From Orychophragmus violaceus (Eukaryota > Streptophyta > Magnoliopsida > Brassicales > Brassicaceae), in NCBI GenBank assembly GCA_030180135.1, contig CM058236.1, positions 7,523,357 to 7,587,356 on the forward strand: DNA of 64,000 nucleotides. The letters are read 5' to 3'. Below the pieces are notes generated by a model. The model had not been told where the DNA came from, did not search any database, and saw nothing but the letters and a program-made list of their open reading frames with translations. Made by a program: the position numbers and the translations under genes. This document shows positions 1 to 10,400 of this stretch, one piece after another. How positions within the stretch are numbered: position 1 is the stretch's first letter; each line of letters begins with the position of its first letter.

Positions 1-312
1 CAATGGGCAGTAAGAGGCAACGGGGTTAAGATAGAAGATGGATATACTCTAGTTAATCTGAACCAGAGTCAAGTTTCTTTTTTGAGGGACCCTTACATCT
101 TAGCATCTCAAGCGAAGCAAGTTTTTTACTCAAGAGAGAATGACACATCGAATTGGTATGTGGTGTTGAAAGGCCCTTCAAGAAGATACATAGAGGAAGA
201 GGAAACTGATATGAATGCAGAGATAGGACCATTGCCATCACATATTGAGATGGATGCAGAAATAGAAGAAGATCACAATGCCAGACCTGATTGCGAGGGG
301 ATTTATGTTTGA
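1..312 (+). CDS. TNP2-type CACTA transposase, C-terminal end (partial)
   Basis: The frame is open from base 1 and ends at a TGA at 310-312, so only about the last 103 residues are visible. The sequence (QWAVRGNGVKIEDGYTLVNL, then a stretch with DPYILASQAKQVFYSRE and NWYVVLKGPSR) matches the C-terminal DUF4216-like part of plant TNP2 transposases; the catalytic DDE core would lie upstream, outside the window. The last 40 residues are acidic. The TNPA-like gene starts 176 bases downstream on the same strand, which is the standard CACTA gene order. No frame break is seen in the visible part. The identity rests on my recognition of the family pattern and on the context. Confidence 0.75.
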   Translation, partial: QWAVRGNGVKIEDGYTLVNLNQSQVSFLRDPYILASQAKQVFYSRENDTSNWYVVLKGPSRRYIEEEETDMNAEIGPLPSHIEMDAEIEEDHNARPDCEGIYV

Positions 313-488
313 TATGATTGCTTCTTGTGTGATTTCTTGCTCTGTGTGTTAGTGTCTAGTGTTTCCTTGTGAATTTTGTGTTGTTTATGCTTGAGCAATG
401 TGTGCTTGATTAGGAATTTGTTTTGCTGTGTTGTGTAACCGGATTTAGCTGCTACTAATATAATTATTTTTTGTTCAGGTGACTAAAC

Positions 489-3386
489 ATGGGGCGCAAG
501 AAGACAACACGAGGTAAAAACACTGGAAACAAGACTCTAAAAAAAACAGAAACCAAGAAGAAGGTCATAGAAGAGGAAGAAGCAGAAGTTGTGGAATATT
601 TGTGTACTTTGAGAGAAAGTGCTCATGAAGAAGAACAGCAAATCAATGAAGAGAATGAGAAGGAAGCAGACATTGAAGTGTCAAGAGAGAACGAAGCGGA
701 AAGAGAGGATGAGGAGGATAGAGAAGCAGCAGATACTACAGAGAAGGAGAGAGAGAATGAAGAGGTGAATGAAGAGGAAAGAGAAGCGGATGGTACTGAG
801 ACAGCAGAGGCTATTGATGAAGAGCCTATCGGTGAAGTTGAGTTGAATGAAGAGCATGACCATCAAGAAGGACCTTCTCGTAAGAGACAGCGAGGACCTA
901 CAAAAATGAAACACATTGCAAAGGATCCTAATAGCAGAGTTAAGGTTGAGTTTAATGACATGGGAGAACCTCTTGGGCCAGGATCAGTTTTGCTATCATC
1001 ATATCTAGGACCATTGGTGAGGGAACATGTCCCTGTGACGATTGAGGATTGGAGAAAGATCACTGAAGAAATAAAAACGGTTCTCTGGAAGTCTGTTCAG
1101 GTGATCTTTTCTTTCAAATTTTCATGTGTTAATTTAAGAAATACATACTCAGTTTGAATTTTTCTGTGTGTAGGCAAGATTTGAGGTTGATGAGGAGTAT
1201 CAAAAGGCTGTTGTGATGAAGCAAATGGGCTGTCTGTGGAGATCTTCAAAATCACGCCTAGTCTCGCAGATAAGGAATGTAGCTAGTACTAATCAAGAGA
1301 GGATGAATCTGCGACCAAAGAATGTTTCTCCAACTGAATGGCGTAAATTTGTCAAAGCAAAGACTAGCTCAGCCTTTAAGGTAAAATGTTATATTTTCAC
1401 ATAGACTTATGCATTGGGTTGTGTATAACTAACACTCATATCCTAGGTTGTGAGTGATTCTTACAAAGAGAGAAGGAAGTTACAGATTCCTCACACCTCC
1501 AGCCGTAGGGGAATGGTCAGGCTCGCAGAACAACTGGTAAGACAGTTTAACTTAATGCTTCTAAGAGTTGCATATATTATTAACTCACTGAAAACAATTG
1601 GTGTCTTGTTCTTTCAACAGAAAAAAGAGAGCGGCGAACCATCTCAAGTGACTAGACTAAAGGTGTGGGTCAAGTCTCGTACTAAAAGGGATGGTACACC
1701 AGTCAATACAAAAGCGGCTGAGAAGTTTGTAAGTAACTGAATTAGTATTGGATGTTACTGAACACTACCTTCTTTAATTTTTGATTCATGTAATGCAGAG
1801 AAAGGCAGCTGAGCTTGTTGACAGTGAAGGTCCATCCGACTCAACAAACCCAAGAGAAGATCACCTTATGCAGCTCTTAGGTCCTGATAATCCTGGTCGG
1901 ATTAGGGCAATGGGTAGAAGCATGAATATGACCAAGTTAGCTTGCTTTCAAGTAAAGCAGCACTTTATGGCTCAAATGGAAGAGAAGCAGTATCAGCTGA
2001 TGGACAAGGTGTCTTATTTAGAAGATGAACTAGCCAAATTCAAGAGGCATGAACCTGAGATGGGTGAAAACTCAGCTGATGCAAGAGTAAGTCAGTTGTT
2101 TCATTGTTAATTTCAGTTATCTTTTATTTTAAATTCTGACACGTTCAACCCACCAATTTGTAGAGTGTTAAGTCAAGAACCGGACCTAAATGTATGTTAG
2201 TTGATTGGGACCTTACTGAAGACAATGTTGCTGAGGGACGTCTTGTTTCTTCTGACCCGAATGACCATGTGAATGAAATCCCTTTAGGCCCTAATGCTGT
2301 TAAAGTTTTGGTTGAAAGTGCAATCAACGGAGAAGCCTTTCTATGGAGACCTGCTCCTGAGATATATAATGTTGACCAAGCTGTAGGAGAAATGATTGCA
2401 TGGCCGGCCAGTAGGTGTGTTATTATTGATCACCATGGGTTCAACGTTGAAGACGTTCCTCTTCTGGTAAAGTCTTTGATACATAACTTTAATTTAGTTA
2501 TGCTTGACTTGTCTATGCTTAGAGTAATCGTATTCTTTTCTGTATGTATGATATAGCCCAAGGACTGATTCTTTCAACAAATGCAAGCTTCTGGATTGGG
2601 CTCAAAGTGATGATGTTATTGTTGCTGAAGGGCGTTGGCAGTGTCGAGAATCAAAAGCTACGGTTAATGGTCTTCCGCTAGGACCAAATGCAGTCAAGGT
2701 ATTTGTTGATGTGGTCCATGAACCTGAGACATTTCTATGGAGGCCAACTAAAGAGAAGCCATACCTTGGACAATCGGTTAAGTGTTTTGTTGCATGGCCT
2801 GCGAAGAAGTTGGTGTTTGAAGATTCCACAGCTGTGCCTGTTACATGTCCAACGCCTCCTGCAGAGAATCATACAAGTTCAATCAATGAAATCCCTGAAG
2901 TTTCAGTTTTTGCATCACCAAGTCCTAGAGCTCATACACAGAAAAGTCCACTGTCTTGTCCAAAAGCTCCAGCCGTAAAGAAATCTAAACCAGCTCCACA
3001 ATCACCTACTCGAAGATCTCTGGTAATTATTTCAGGCCTTATTAACTACTTTGATGTTATTGTGTTGAAACCATATAACCAAACAGTCTATGTTTGATTC
3101 ATTACAGCGTCACGGTCCAACTACAGTGGCGAAAGAAAATCAGAAGTGCAAGTTGTGGGACATTACAGGAAAGAAGGTGATTGTTGCTGAAGGTCGCTGG
3201 GCTTCAGACAACCCAGAAGACCGCTGCCATTTTGTTCCCTTGGGTCCTGATGCAGTAAAGGTTTGGATTGATGTAGTGAAGGTGGCAACTGCAGTAGTTT
3301 GGCGCCCATCAACCGAGATAGAGTGTATGGGAGATGCTATTGGATCAACCATCGCATGGCCAAAAGACAAAGTGTCCTTGGCTTAG
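489..3386 (+). CDS. TNPA-like CACTA accessory protein with Transposase_24 region and three DUF8039 repeats (8 exons)
   Basis: Second gene of the CACTA element; such proteins are thought to bind the subterminal repeats and assist the TNP2 transposase in the nucleus. I infer exons 489-1100, 1174-1380, 1447-1536, 1621-1728, 1799-2086, 2164-2466, about 2558-3022 and 3108-3386, all with GT..AG introns of 66-90 bases. The protein has about 783 residues. It has a basic start (MGRKKTTRGK), a very acidic stretch (residues 30-120), a plant Ptta/En/Spm transposase region (about residues 155-300) and three copies of a DUF8039-like module, each with a C-K/M-L-x-D start, VAEGR, PLGP(N/D)AVKV and (L/V)WRP. 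One oddity: the best acceptor before exon 7 (AG at 2555-2556) leaves one extra base, so the exon 6/7 junction is out of frame by one. It may be a mutation or an acceptor I misread. The other junctions keep the frame. Confidence 0.7.
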
Positions 3387-3971
3387 ATCAGGTTAACTCT
3401 AGACTTGAATGAAGACTGTTAGTATGATGATGGTTTCTTGAAATGTTGTGTGATATTATGTGTATGTTTGATATGTTTCTGGTACTTGGATGTTGTTGTT
3501 GGATTGAGACTGTATGTTATGTTTTATGAAAAGTTAATGAAATCAGGTGCATTTGGAATGGTTATATGTATATTTCATAGCATGTTAGACAAGTATTACT
3601 AATGCCATCTTAACATATATAATTGCATATAAAAACTGTTATAAAGTCTCATTTCATAGCAAAAGTATTGAGCCGTAGTAGATCGAAACTATAGCTTATA
3701 TAGGTCCGCTATCTGTTTATGTTAGAGCGTTTTATATACGCTATTATAGAACAAGTACACCACGTATATAAAACGCTATAATAGATTGTGTCAAACATAG
3801 CAACCAAATATTAACGCTATTATATGTAGACAATAACATAGCACGAAAGAAACGCTATCGTAGGGGGGGGGGTCTATTATAGCTGCCGCTGTCAGAGCGT
3901 TTGTGGAAACGCTATCTATGACGTATGATGGCTTGTATCGTGTGCTATGAATGTTGATTTTTCTTGTAGTG
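3387..3971 (+). repeat. CACTA 3' non-coding end with subterminal repeats
   Basis: This stretch holds the 3' UTR of the TNPA-like gene and then the subterminal region. From about 3700 a short motif, AACGCTAT or its complement ATAGCGTT, recurs in both orientations: around 3725, 3737, 3772, 3813, 3850, 3897 and 3908. In En/Spm-type elements such arrays next to the terminal inverted repeat are the binding sites of the TNPA protein; that role here is inferred. A run of nine or more G residues lies near 3865. Confidence 0.75.
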
Positions 3972-5525
3972 CCACGGTCGATCATTTGTTGCGACAGCAT
4001 TAATCTCGAACTCATGCCTTCCAATACGTATTGTGAAAGTTTCTGCGTCTGTATCCGCGCTGCAACGATCGTCACAGTCGGATGTATCGATCGTCGCTGT
4101 CCCGATAGATGCATCGATCGATGCTGACGTAGCATCGATCGACGCAACGCGATTAATCCGACAGTTCTGCAGATTTCTGTCCAAATCTGTCTCACAGATT
4201 GTCCCAACCATATTGACGTTTTCTTCAGGCAAATAGTCATTAATTGGCACGTCCTCCTCAACTAGCATCCTCGAAAGATGGTCAGCAACTCCATTCTCAA
4301 CCCCTTTCTTATCTCTCACTTCAATATCAAATTCCTGAAGCAACAGGATCCATCTCAACAATCTTGGCTTAGCATCCTTCTTCTGCATTAGATATTTCAA
4401 GGCTGAATGATCAGTGTGGACAATCACCTTGGAACCAACAAGATAAGAGCGAAATTTCTCAAATGCAAAGACAACTGCAAGCAACTCCTTCTCTGTCGTG
4501 GCATAGTTTCTTTGTGCATCATCCAGTGTCCTACTGGCATAATAGATATCATGAAGCTTTCTATCTTTCTTTTGTCCAAGAACAGCTCCTACAGCATAAT
4601 CACTTGCATCACACATTACTTCGAAAGGCAAATCCCAATCCGGTGGCTGAACTATGGGAGCACTCACTAACGCATGCTTGATCTGTTCGAATGCAGTTTG
4701 ACAATCTGCAGTGAACTCAAATTTGGTGTCTTTGCACAGCAAAGCAGTTAGTGGCCTAGCAATCCTACTAAAATCCTTGATGAACCGTCTATAGAAGCCA
4801 GCATGTCCAAGAAAGCTTCTAATAGACTTAACAGAATCAGGTGCCTGCAGGTTGGTCATCACCTCGATTTTAGCGCGGTCCACCTCTATTCCTGCTTCGG
4901 ACACTTTATGTCCAAGCACAATGCCATCTCTGACCATGAAATGACACTTCTCCCAGTTAAGAACTAGGTGCTTCTCTTCACATCTTTTCAGCACCTTACA
5001 CAGATTATCTAAACATTCATTATAGGACGATCCATATACTGAGAAATCATCCATGAATACTTCCATAAAATCCTCAATCATATCTGTGAATATGGACATC
5101 ATGCATCTCTGGAAAGTGGCTGGTGCATTGCAGAGTCCAAAAGGCATCCTACGGTAAGCAAAAGTCCCATATGGACAAGTAAAAGTGGTCTTTCCCTGAT
5201 CCTCTGGATGGATGGGAATCTGAAAGAAACCTGAGTAGCCATCTAAGAAGCAGTAGTAAGGATGATTTGCTAACCTTTCGAGCATCTGATCAATAAAAGG
5301 TAAAGGAAAATGATCTTTCCTAGTAGCAGCATTAAGCTTTCTGTAGTCTATGCACATCCTGTGTCCTGTCACAGTCCTTGTAGGTATCAGCTCGTTCTTC
5401 TCATTTTTCACGACTCTAACACCGCCCTTCTTTGGTACTACATGGACTGGACTTACCCAATCACTATCAGAGATAGGATATATAATTCCAGCGTCAAGGA
5501 GTTTCATAATCTCCTTTTTGACTAC
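3972..5525 (-). pseudogene. pol: Athila pol fragment: reverse transcriptase and RNase H, truncated before integrase
   Basis: The frame continues directly from the gag-protease frame beyond the TAA at 5526-5528; its first internal ATG is at 5507. It has the RT motifs in order: [41 protein letters not shown], the catalytic box [10 protein letters not shown] (an FMDD variant of YxDD) and [12 protein letters not shown]. The RNase H follows, with the [14 protein letters not shown] start, the [19 protein letters not shown] helix and [11 protein letters not shown]. After the RNase H end (VADHLSRM) the frame runs through a SIDA-type tract made by TCGATCGA motifs. It then breaks at 3971/3972, where CACTA terminal sequence adds eight foreign codons and a stop. 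Integrase is missing. Not functional as it stands. Confidence 0.88.
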
Positions 5526-8489
5526 TTACTGCAGATTAGGATTAAGTCTCCTCTGATGTTCGATTGATGTCTTGGACTCATCCTCAAGATGTATCCGGTG
5601 CATGCACAGCTCTGGTGAGATACCTGAAATATCATTAAGGGAATAGCCAAGAGCTTTGCGATGCTTGTGCAGCTTGCTTAGCAGTAAGGTGAGCTCTGCG
5701 TTGTTCAGGCTAGCATTAACAATCACTGGGTATGTTGAATTAGGTCCAAGAAAAGCGTACCTTAGCCCGGATGGAAGTTGTTTCAGATCTATTTTCGGAG
5801 CCTTTTCTTCTGCCCAGTCTCTGTCGTCTTGCAACGATCGATGCTTAGATGGTGTCGATCGTTGCAGTCCCGCGTCAGACACTTCTACTTGCATTGCAAC
5901 CTCGACAGAATCCATCAATCTTGTATAGCACATCGCAGGCTCGTCCTGTAGGTATTCCAACTCCAAAATAGAACTCAGTAAAGCCCTTTCTAGTGGGTCC
6001 TCAGCATGTGATTGATGGAAGTACTCTGCAGCTAAATCACCCAATGTGTCCACATAAAAGGTTTGCCCGTCGATGGTTGGTCTCTTTACCAGTTTGTTCA
6101 TGTCAAAACTCATCTTCAGATCCCCCACATTTAGAACTATTTTGCCTCCTTGACAGTCAATCATCGCACCAGCTGTTGCCAAGAAAGATCTGCCTAGAAT
6201 CAATGGGTCTTTTGGCTCCTGTCCATATTGTAGAACCACAAAATCAGTTGGGATTACGCACTTGCCAACTGTTATAGGCACATCCTCTATTACTCCTTCG
6301 GGAATCCTGACTGATCTGTCTGCCAAAACCAGTGATATCCTAGTTGGTATAAAATCTGTCATCCCTAGTCTTTTAGCAACTGAAAGGGGCATCAGATTTA
6401 CACTGGAGCCAAGATCACATAGGGACCTTTCGAACCTCTCCTTGTAGATAGCACAATCTAATACGAAGCTGCCTGGATCTTTTAATTTCTCTGGAATTCT
6501 GCCTTGAACCACTGCACTACATACTTCATTGAGCATCATTATACTTTCCTCGTCAGACCATTTACCAGAAATTGCATCCTTAAGGCATCTCTTCATCATG
6601 GGGGAAGTTTCAATGGAATCCAGCAGAGGTACTTCAACCTTTACCTTCTTTATGAACTCCTTCCACTTTGCATATTGCCTATCATTCTTAGCTTTTCTGG
6701 GATTCTTGGGATAAGGTATCTTAGGCTTGTATACCCTTTCAGCCGACTGTTTTGGGTTTTCAGCACTCGAACTTTCTGCAGTCTCCTTGTGTCGATCGTT
6801 GCTCTTATCGCACCGATCGATGCTAGGCGACTTTGTTACGACCTCCGGTTCCTTGATTTCGCTTGGCAACGATCGTTGCTTAGATGCATCGATCGATGCG
6901 CGGCGAATATCGCGTATCTCATCTTCCAACTCTTCAATTTCCACGAGTTCCTCAACGCTCAACTGCTTTTTCTGGCCAGATGACAGCTCCTTACCACTTC
7001 TTAATGTCACGACATTGCATTGGTACTTAGGATTGGCATCAGTCCTTCCCGGGAGATATCCCTCTTCCCTTTGAGCATGTCCAGCAGTTCTTGCAACCTT
7101 AACATCAAGCTCTTTCATGTGTGTGTTCAAACTCTCAAACTTCCCATTCAGTTCCCTGTAGATTGTATCCATTTTCGCGTCAGCATCTGCTGCGTACTTA
7201 GTCTGACTCTCCATTAGCTGTCTTAGCATCATCTCTACTTTACTATCAGACTCGTTGGCTTTCTTAAAACCACCTTGCTGAACTCCATTTGAGAACCTGT
7301 TTCCCTGTTGACTTCTAAATCTACTACCTTGGAAACCAGAACCTCCCATGTAATTCACTTCTTCTTCCTGAGTGTCCTCCTCAGTCTGAATTACCTCTAT
7401 ATCTTGGGTAGAGTGGACAGCTTTCTTACTCGTTAGGAGATCGTACACTGTGTCTAGCCTAGATCTAATCTCAGTCATGTTAGAATCCTCTGTACTTCCA
7501 CCGGATTTCTTTCTCTTTTCATCTATAGACTTGCAACTGTAGCTGTTAATAAGGTTCCCAATCAACTGCTTAGCTTGTGTAGGAGTCATGGTGTTGAAAT
7601 TAGCATTACTGGAATTATCCAGAGCAGTCTGATAAGAGAGATCTATGCCTCTGAAGAAAATACCAATCAGCTGTACTTCTGTGAATCCATGGTGTGGACA
7701 GTCACGCTGATACTGCTTAAATCTCATCCAGGCAGTCTTCAAGGGCTCCACAGCTCCTTGGGAAAAGGTAAGTATGTCCTGTCTGGACTGATCCGAGCGC
7801 GCATCATCATAAAAGTGACGTAGGAACTCACTCTTTAAGGCTGCCCAAGTAGTATACTGACCAGGTGCCAGTTGTCTCAGCCATGCACTAGCGTCTCCAG
7901 CAAGACTGTGCGGAAATAGCTTAAGGAACAGATAGTCCGGGCATACTCCTTCATACTTCATGCCAGTGACTATGTCTTCACACTTGTCAATGTGATCCAT
8001 AGGCTGCTCTGCTTGAAGACCATGAAAAGCAATCTGTCTCATCAGCTGGTAGTAGATGGTCTTTACCTCAAAATCATTCCTCTCAAAAGCAGGAAGCACT
8101 AGGGCTGCTCGGTTTGCATGAAACTCGTCAGGTCTGTTGTAATCAGCTAGTGTCCTCTCATGAACCACCATCTCTCTACCTTGGGCCTGTCCTTGACCCT
8201 GGTTTCGGTTCAGCTCCTGTTGCTGTAGCTCAGGAGGATCAGGGATGACATTCCCTTCAGCATCAACCCGATGCCCAGCAGCATTGTATGGGTTGTTATC
8301 TTGGTCCCTCAGGGTACCTTCAGCATCTGGTATCAAGATCAGACGTTCTCGAACCATTCTCTCTCTTTTTTCTCTTCTGATAGTCCTCTCTAGACGTCCA
8401 AGTTCCTCTAGTCCGAGATTAAGCAAGCTCGAGTTCGGATTACTTCGAGTTTTCTGCGTTGGCATAAACTGTCCGTAATCGTCCAGCAA
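5526..8489 (-). CDS. gag-pr: Athila gag and aspartic protease (987 residues, ends at an in-frame stop)
   Basis: This encodes the structural gag protein and the protease that would cleave the polyprotein. Residues about 135-300 form a Retrotrans_gag domain (ends of the region: AFERNDFEVKTIYYQLM and GIDLSYQTALDNSSNANF). A lysine- and glutamate-rich linker follows, with a SIDA-type tract encoded by TCGATCGA motifs near residue 530. The protease has the active-site string CDLGSSVNLMP near residue 692 and the downstream GRSFLATAGA motif. The frame ends with TAA at 5526-5528. The codons after that stop continue in the same frame as RT sequence (next entry), so the stop appears to be a point change within a single gag-pol frame. 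The first ATG of the open frame, 225 bases from the primer site, was taken as the start. The product would be a virus-like-particle protein in the cytoplasm. Confidence 0.85.
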   Translation of the reverse strand: MLDDYGQFMPTQKTRSNPNSSLLNLGLEELGRLERTIRREKRERMVRERLILIPDAEGTLRDQDNNPYNAAGHRVDAEGNVIPDPPELQQQELNRNQGQGQAQGREMVVHERTLADYNRPDEFHANRAALVLPAFERNDFEVKTIYYQLMRQIAFHGLQAEQPMDHIDKCEDIVTGMKYEGVCPDYLFLKLFPHSLAGDASAWLRQLAPGQYTTWAALKSEFLRHFYDDARSDQSRQDILTFSQGAVEPLKTAWMRFKQYQRDCPHHGFTEVQLIGIFFRGIDLSYQTALDNSSNANFNTMTPTQAKQLIGNLINSYSCKSIDEKRKKSGGSTEDSNMTEIRSRLDTVYDLLTSKKAVHSTQDIEVIQTEEDTQEEEVNYMGGSGFQGSRFRSQQGNRFSNGVQQGGFKKANESDSKVEMMLRQLMESQTKYAADADAKMDTIYRELNGKFESLNTHMKELDVKVARTAGHAQREEGYLPGRTDANPKYQCNVVTLRSGKELSSGQKKQLSVEELVEIEELEDEIRDIRRASIDASKQRSLPSEIKEPEVVTKSPSIDRCDKSNDRHKETAESSSAENPKQSAERVYKPKIPYPKNPRKAKNDRQYAKWKEFIKKVKVEVPLLDSIETSPMMKRCLKDAISGKWSDEESIMMLNEVCSAVVQGRIPEKLKDPGSFVLDCAIYKERFERSLCDLGSSVNLMPLSVAKRLGMTDFIPTRISLVLADRSVRIPEGVIEDVPITVGKCVIPTDFVVLQYGQEPKDPLILGRSFLATAGAMIDCQGGKIVLNVGDLKMSFDMNKLVKRPTIDGQTFYVDTLGDLAAEYFHQSHAEDPLERALLSSILELEYLQDEPAMCYTRLMDSVEVAMQVEVSDAGLQRSTPSKHRSLQDDRDWAEEKAPKIDLKQLPSGLRYAFLGPNSTYPVIVNASLNNAELTLLLSKLHKHRKALGYSLNDISGISPELCMHRIHLEDESKTSIEHQRRLNPNLQ

Positions 8490-8713
8490 CGATCGATGCT
8501 ATCAGTGCAACGATCGATTCAATCTCAGAATCGCCTAGTGACGATCGACGCAAGGGATGCAACGATCGACGCAAGGCGAAATTCGTACCTGCGACAGAGA
8601 GAAATCAGAGAAAAAGTTAGCTAAATCAAAAAATAAAAACGAAAAAGAACAAAAACAAAAAGAAAAATTTCTAGTAAAAACCCTAAGTTCGGTCCTATCG
8701 AAGACTCTAAGAG
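8490..8713 (-). other. Athila 5' leader between primer binding site and gag
   Basis: This is the untranslated leader of the minus-strand element. The half nearest gag has at least four GATCGATCGT/TCGATCGACGC palindromic motifs (8488-8575). The half near the primer site is A-rich on the plus strand (runs of AAAAACGAAAAAG). No ORF of interest. Confidence 0.7.
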
Positions 8714-8731
8714 TCCCCGGCAACGGCGCCA
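8714..8731 (-). other. Primer binding site, complementary to tRNA-Asp 3' end
   Basis: The plus strand reads TCCCCGGCAACGGCGCCA, the 3' end of plant tRNA-Asp(GUC) as I know it, so the minus strand is its complement. It lies six bases inside the LTR end (TATCA, then AGTTTT on the minus strand), the usual Athila arrangement. Confidence 0.88.
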
Positions 8732-9747
8732 AAAACTTGATAGGCTCAAAGTTTATCCCTATTCTAAACTGCAAGTGAACAGCAATGTCAAAGTAGTATA
8801 TAGGGTTATCGAATCCACAGGGACACTTGGTCTCAATAGATCAGAACAGTAGAGACTAATACTAGAAATAAGCAATGTGATTGAATTAAAAGCGGTGCGA
8901 GAAAGTAAATCAGTAGCAGAGATTAACGGTTGTGGAAGCAAGTAATTAAAAGCGTCAAGCCTAGGGTATTCTCAGGAAATCAGACAAGCAGACAGTTCAT
9001 TCAGCAAGGATCTAATTAAGCACAGTTCTAGAACTCAAAACACAGATATAGAATTAACCAAATTCCTTTGCGATAATTCTCTAAGTCTAAGTGCAGCAAA
9101 CCAAACTTTCGTTTGCGAGAACTAACAGATTAAACTAGCATTAATCCCAAGTTTGATATGTTCACAATTATCCTAAACCAAACTTCCGTTTGCGCAAAGT
9201 TTAATTGCCCAATTTAATTAGTTCAGATTCCTAAACCCCACTTCCGTGACGTATTTAGCAACCTAAGATCTAGATTCTAATTGATCAGGTTAGAACTAGC
9301 TTTAAGCACAATTAAATTGAAGAACAGATATAGTTTGAATCCTCAACTGAATTTGAACAAGTCTAGCAAGTCATGAAATCCTATGTGAGAAACCCTAAAC
9401 CTAACTAGGAATCTACTCAGACATAGATAATGAAAACATAATCATAGAATAAATAAATTGCATAAAAGAATAAGAGTAAAAGGGGTTCGAAATCTTCTCC
9501 AAATACAGATGAAGTAATAGGTTCAGATCAGCCCCAAAAGCTCTAAAAATCCTCTGCTCTTAATTATGAAAGTGTATCTAATAAAAACAACTAAAACTTG
9601 ATTATATAGGTATAATCTCGACCAAGGGCTTCTTTGTAAATATCAGGAACTTCTGGATCAAAGTGAAATAACTTGATTCTTCTAAACCGCCGAGTTTTTG
9701 GCCCATCTCGCTGGTGCATCGATCGATGCTAGAGTGCAACGATCGAC

Positions 9748-10387
9748 TGTTGGAATTGTGTCCAGTAATCTCGGTACTGTCTCTAGAAAGTAAGAGTATG
9801 TCAATGATCAGACATAAGTCATATAATACTGGGGATCATGATGGCTTGCTAGAGTCCGCTCATGATCTATAAGTCTTGGACTTATTGCCTTTATTATATG
9901 ATCCCATATGGGTCACACGCCTAAGCTAACAGGAAAATGTGTTGGAACGGCTTAGCAGAAGTACGGTAAAAGTGCTAGGCATTTGTCGTACTAAGAGAGA
10001 GACTAATGGGTCTGATTAAATCCATGGGATTTAATCAGATTGGTATTTTGGGCCCAAAAGCCCAAAAGGGAAAGAGAAGGCTTTTATAAAATAAAAGCCA
10101 AGTCTTTTCTCCCTAACCCTAGCCTCCCCAGCCGCGAGCCTCTCTCTCTCTGCGCGCCTCTCTCCTCGTGGTCTAGCAGCCATTCCTGTGAAGCGTGTGT
10201 GAACCTCTGGAGGATTCATCCCTCGGTGCATCTATCTGATCTCTGACCTGTTCTAATCCTTCCGCTGCAACAAACAGGTAAAAGGTGAGATCATGTTATG
10301 ATTCTAAATAAGAACACCTAGATCTGATGCATGTTTAGGTTGATATCAATATGAGAATTGAATCAGGATCAACTGAACTAACCAACA
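9748..10387 (+). repeat. Copia-1 5' LTR
   Basis: 640 bases, TG..CA ends. It has two notable inverted repeats: a 13-base-arm palindrome TCTGATTAAATCC-ATG-GGATTTAATCAGA at 10011-10039, and GGCTTTTAT-AAA-ATAAAAGCC at 10079-10099, which contains the TATA box. Confidence 0.93.
10079..10099 (+). promoter_or_regulatory. Copia-1 LTR TATA box inside an inverted repeat
   Basis: TTTTATAAAATAAAAG is the only good TATA box in the LTR and forms the centre of a perfect 9-base-arm inverted repeat. The transcript probably starts about 30 bases downstream (near 10115-10125). The same place in the 3' LTR has one arm mismatch. Confidence 0.6.
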
Positions 10388-10388
10388 G

Positions 10389-10400
10389 TGGTATCAGAGC
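10389..10400 (+). other. Copia-1 primer binding site (initiator tRNA-Met type)
   Basis: TGGTATCAGAGC, one base after the LTR end; this is the common plant retrotransposon site complementary to the 3' end of initiator tRNA-Met. Confidence 0.9.

Larger units (their letters stand above)
1..3971 (+). mobile_element. CACTA (En/Spm) DNA transposon, 3' part
   Basis: The window opens inside this element and it ends at 3971 with TTCTTGTAGTG, the reverse complement of the CACTACAAGAA terminus typical of plant CACTA elements. It carries the two usual genes in the usual order: the end of a TNP2-type transposase, then a TNPA-like gene with introns. The terminus is fused to the pol gene of the Athila element that follows on the opposite strand. 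The pol frame runs into the CACTA end and stops eight codons later. The 5' end and the second target-site copy lie outside the window; the expected 3-bp duplication would be CCA (3972-3974). Confidence 0.9.

Noticed and set aside
6504..6983. 159-codon plus-strand frame inside the Athila gag region
   Set aside because: It is a shadow on the opposite strand of the real gag-protease frame.
8714..8731. tRNA gene fragment
   Set aside because: Only 18 bases match the 3' end of tRNA-Asp and it lies next to an LTR end, so it is a primer binding site.
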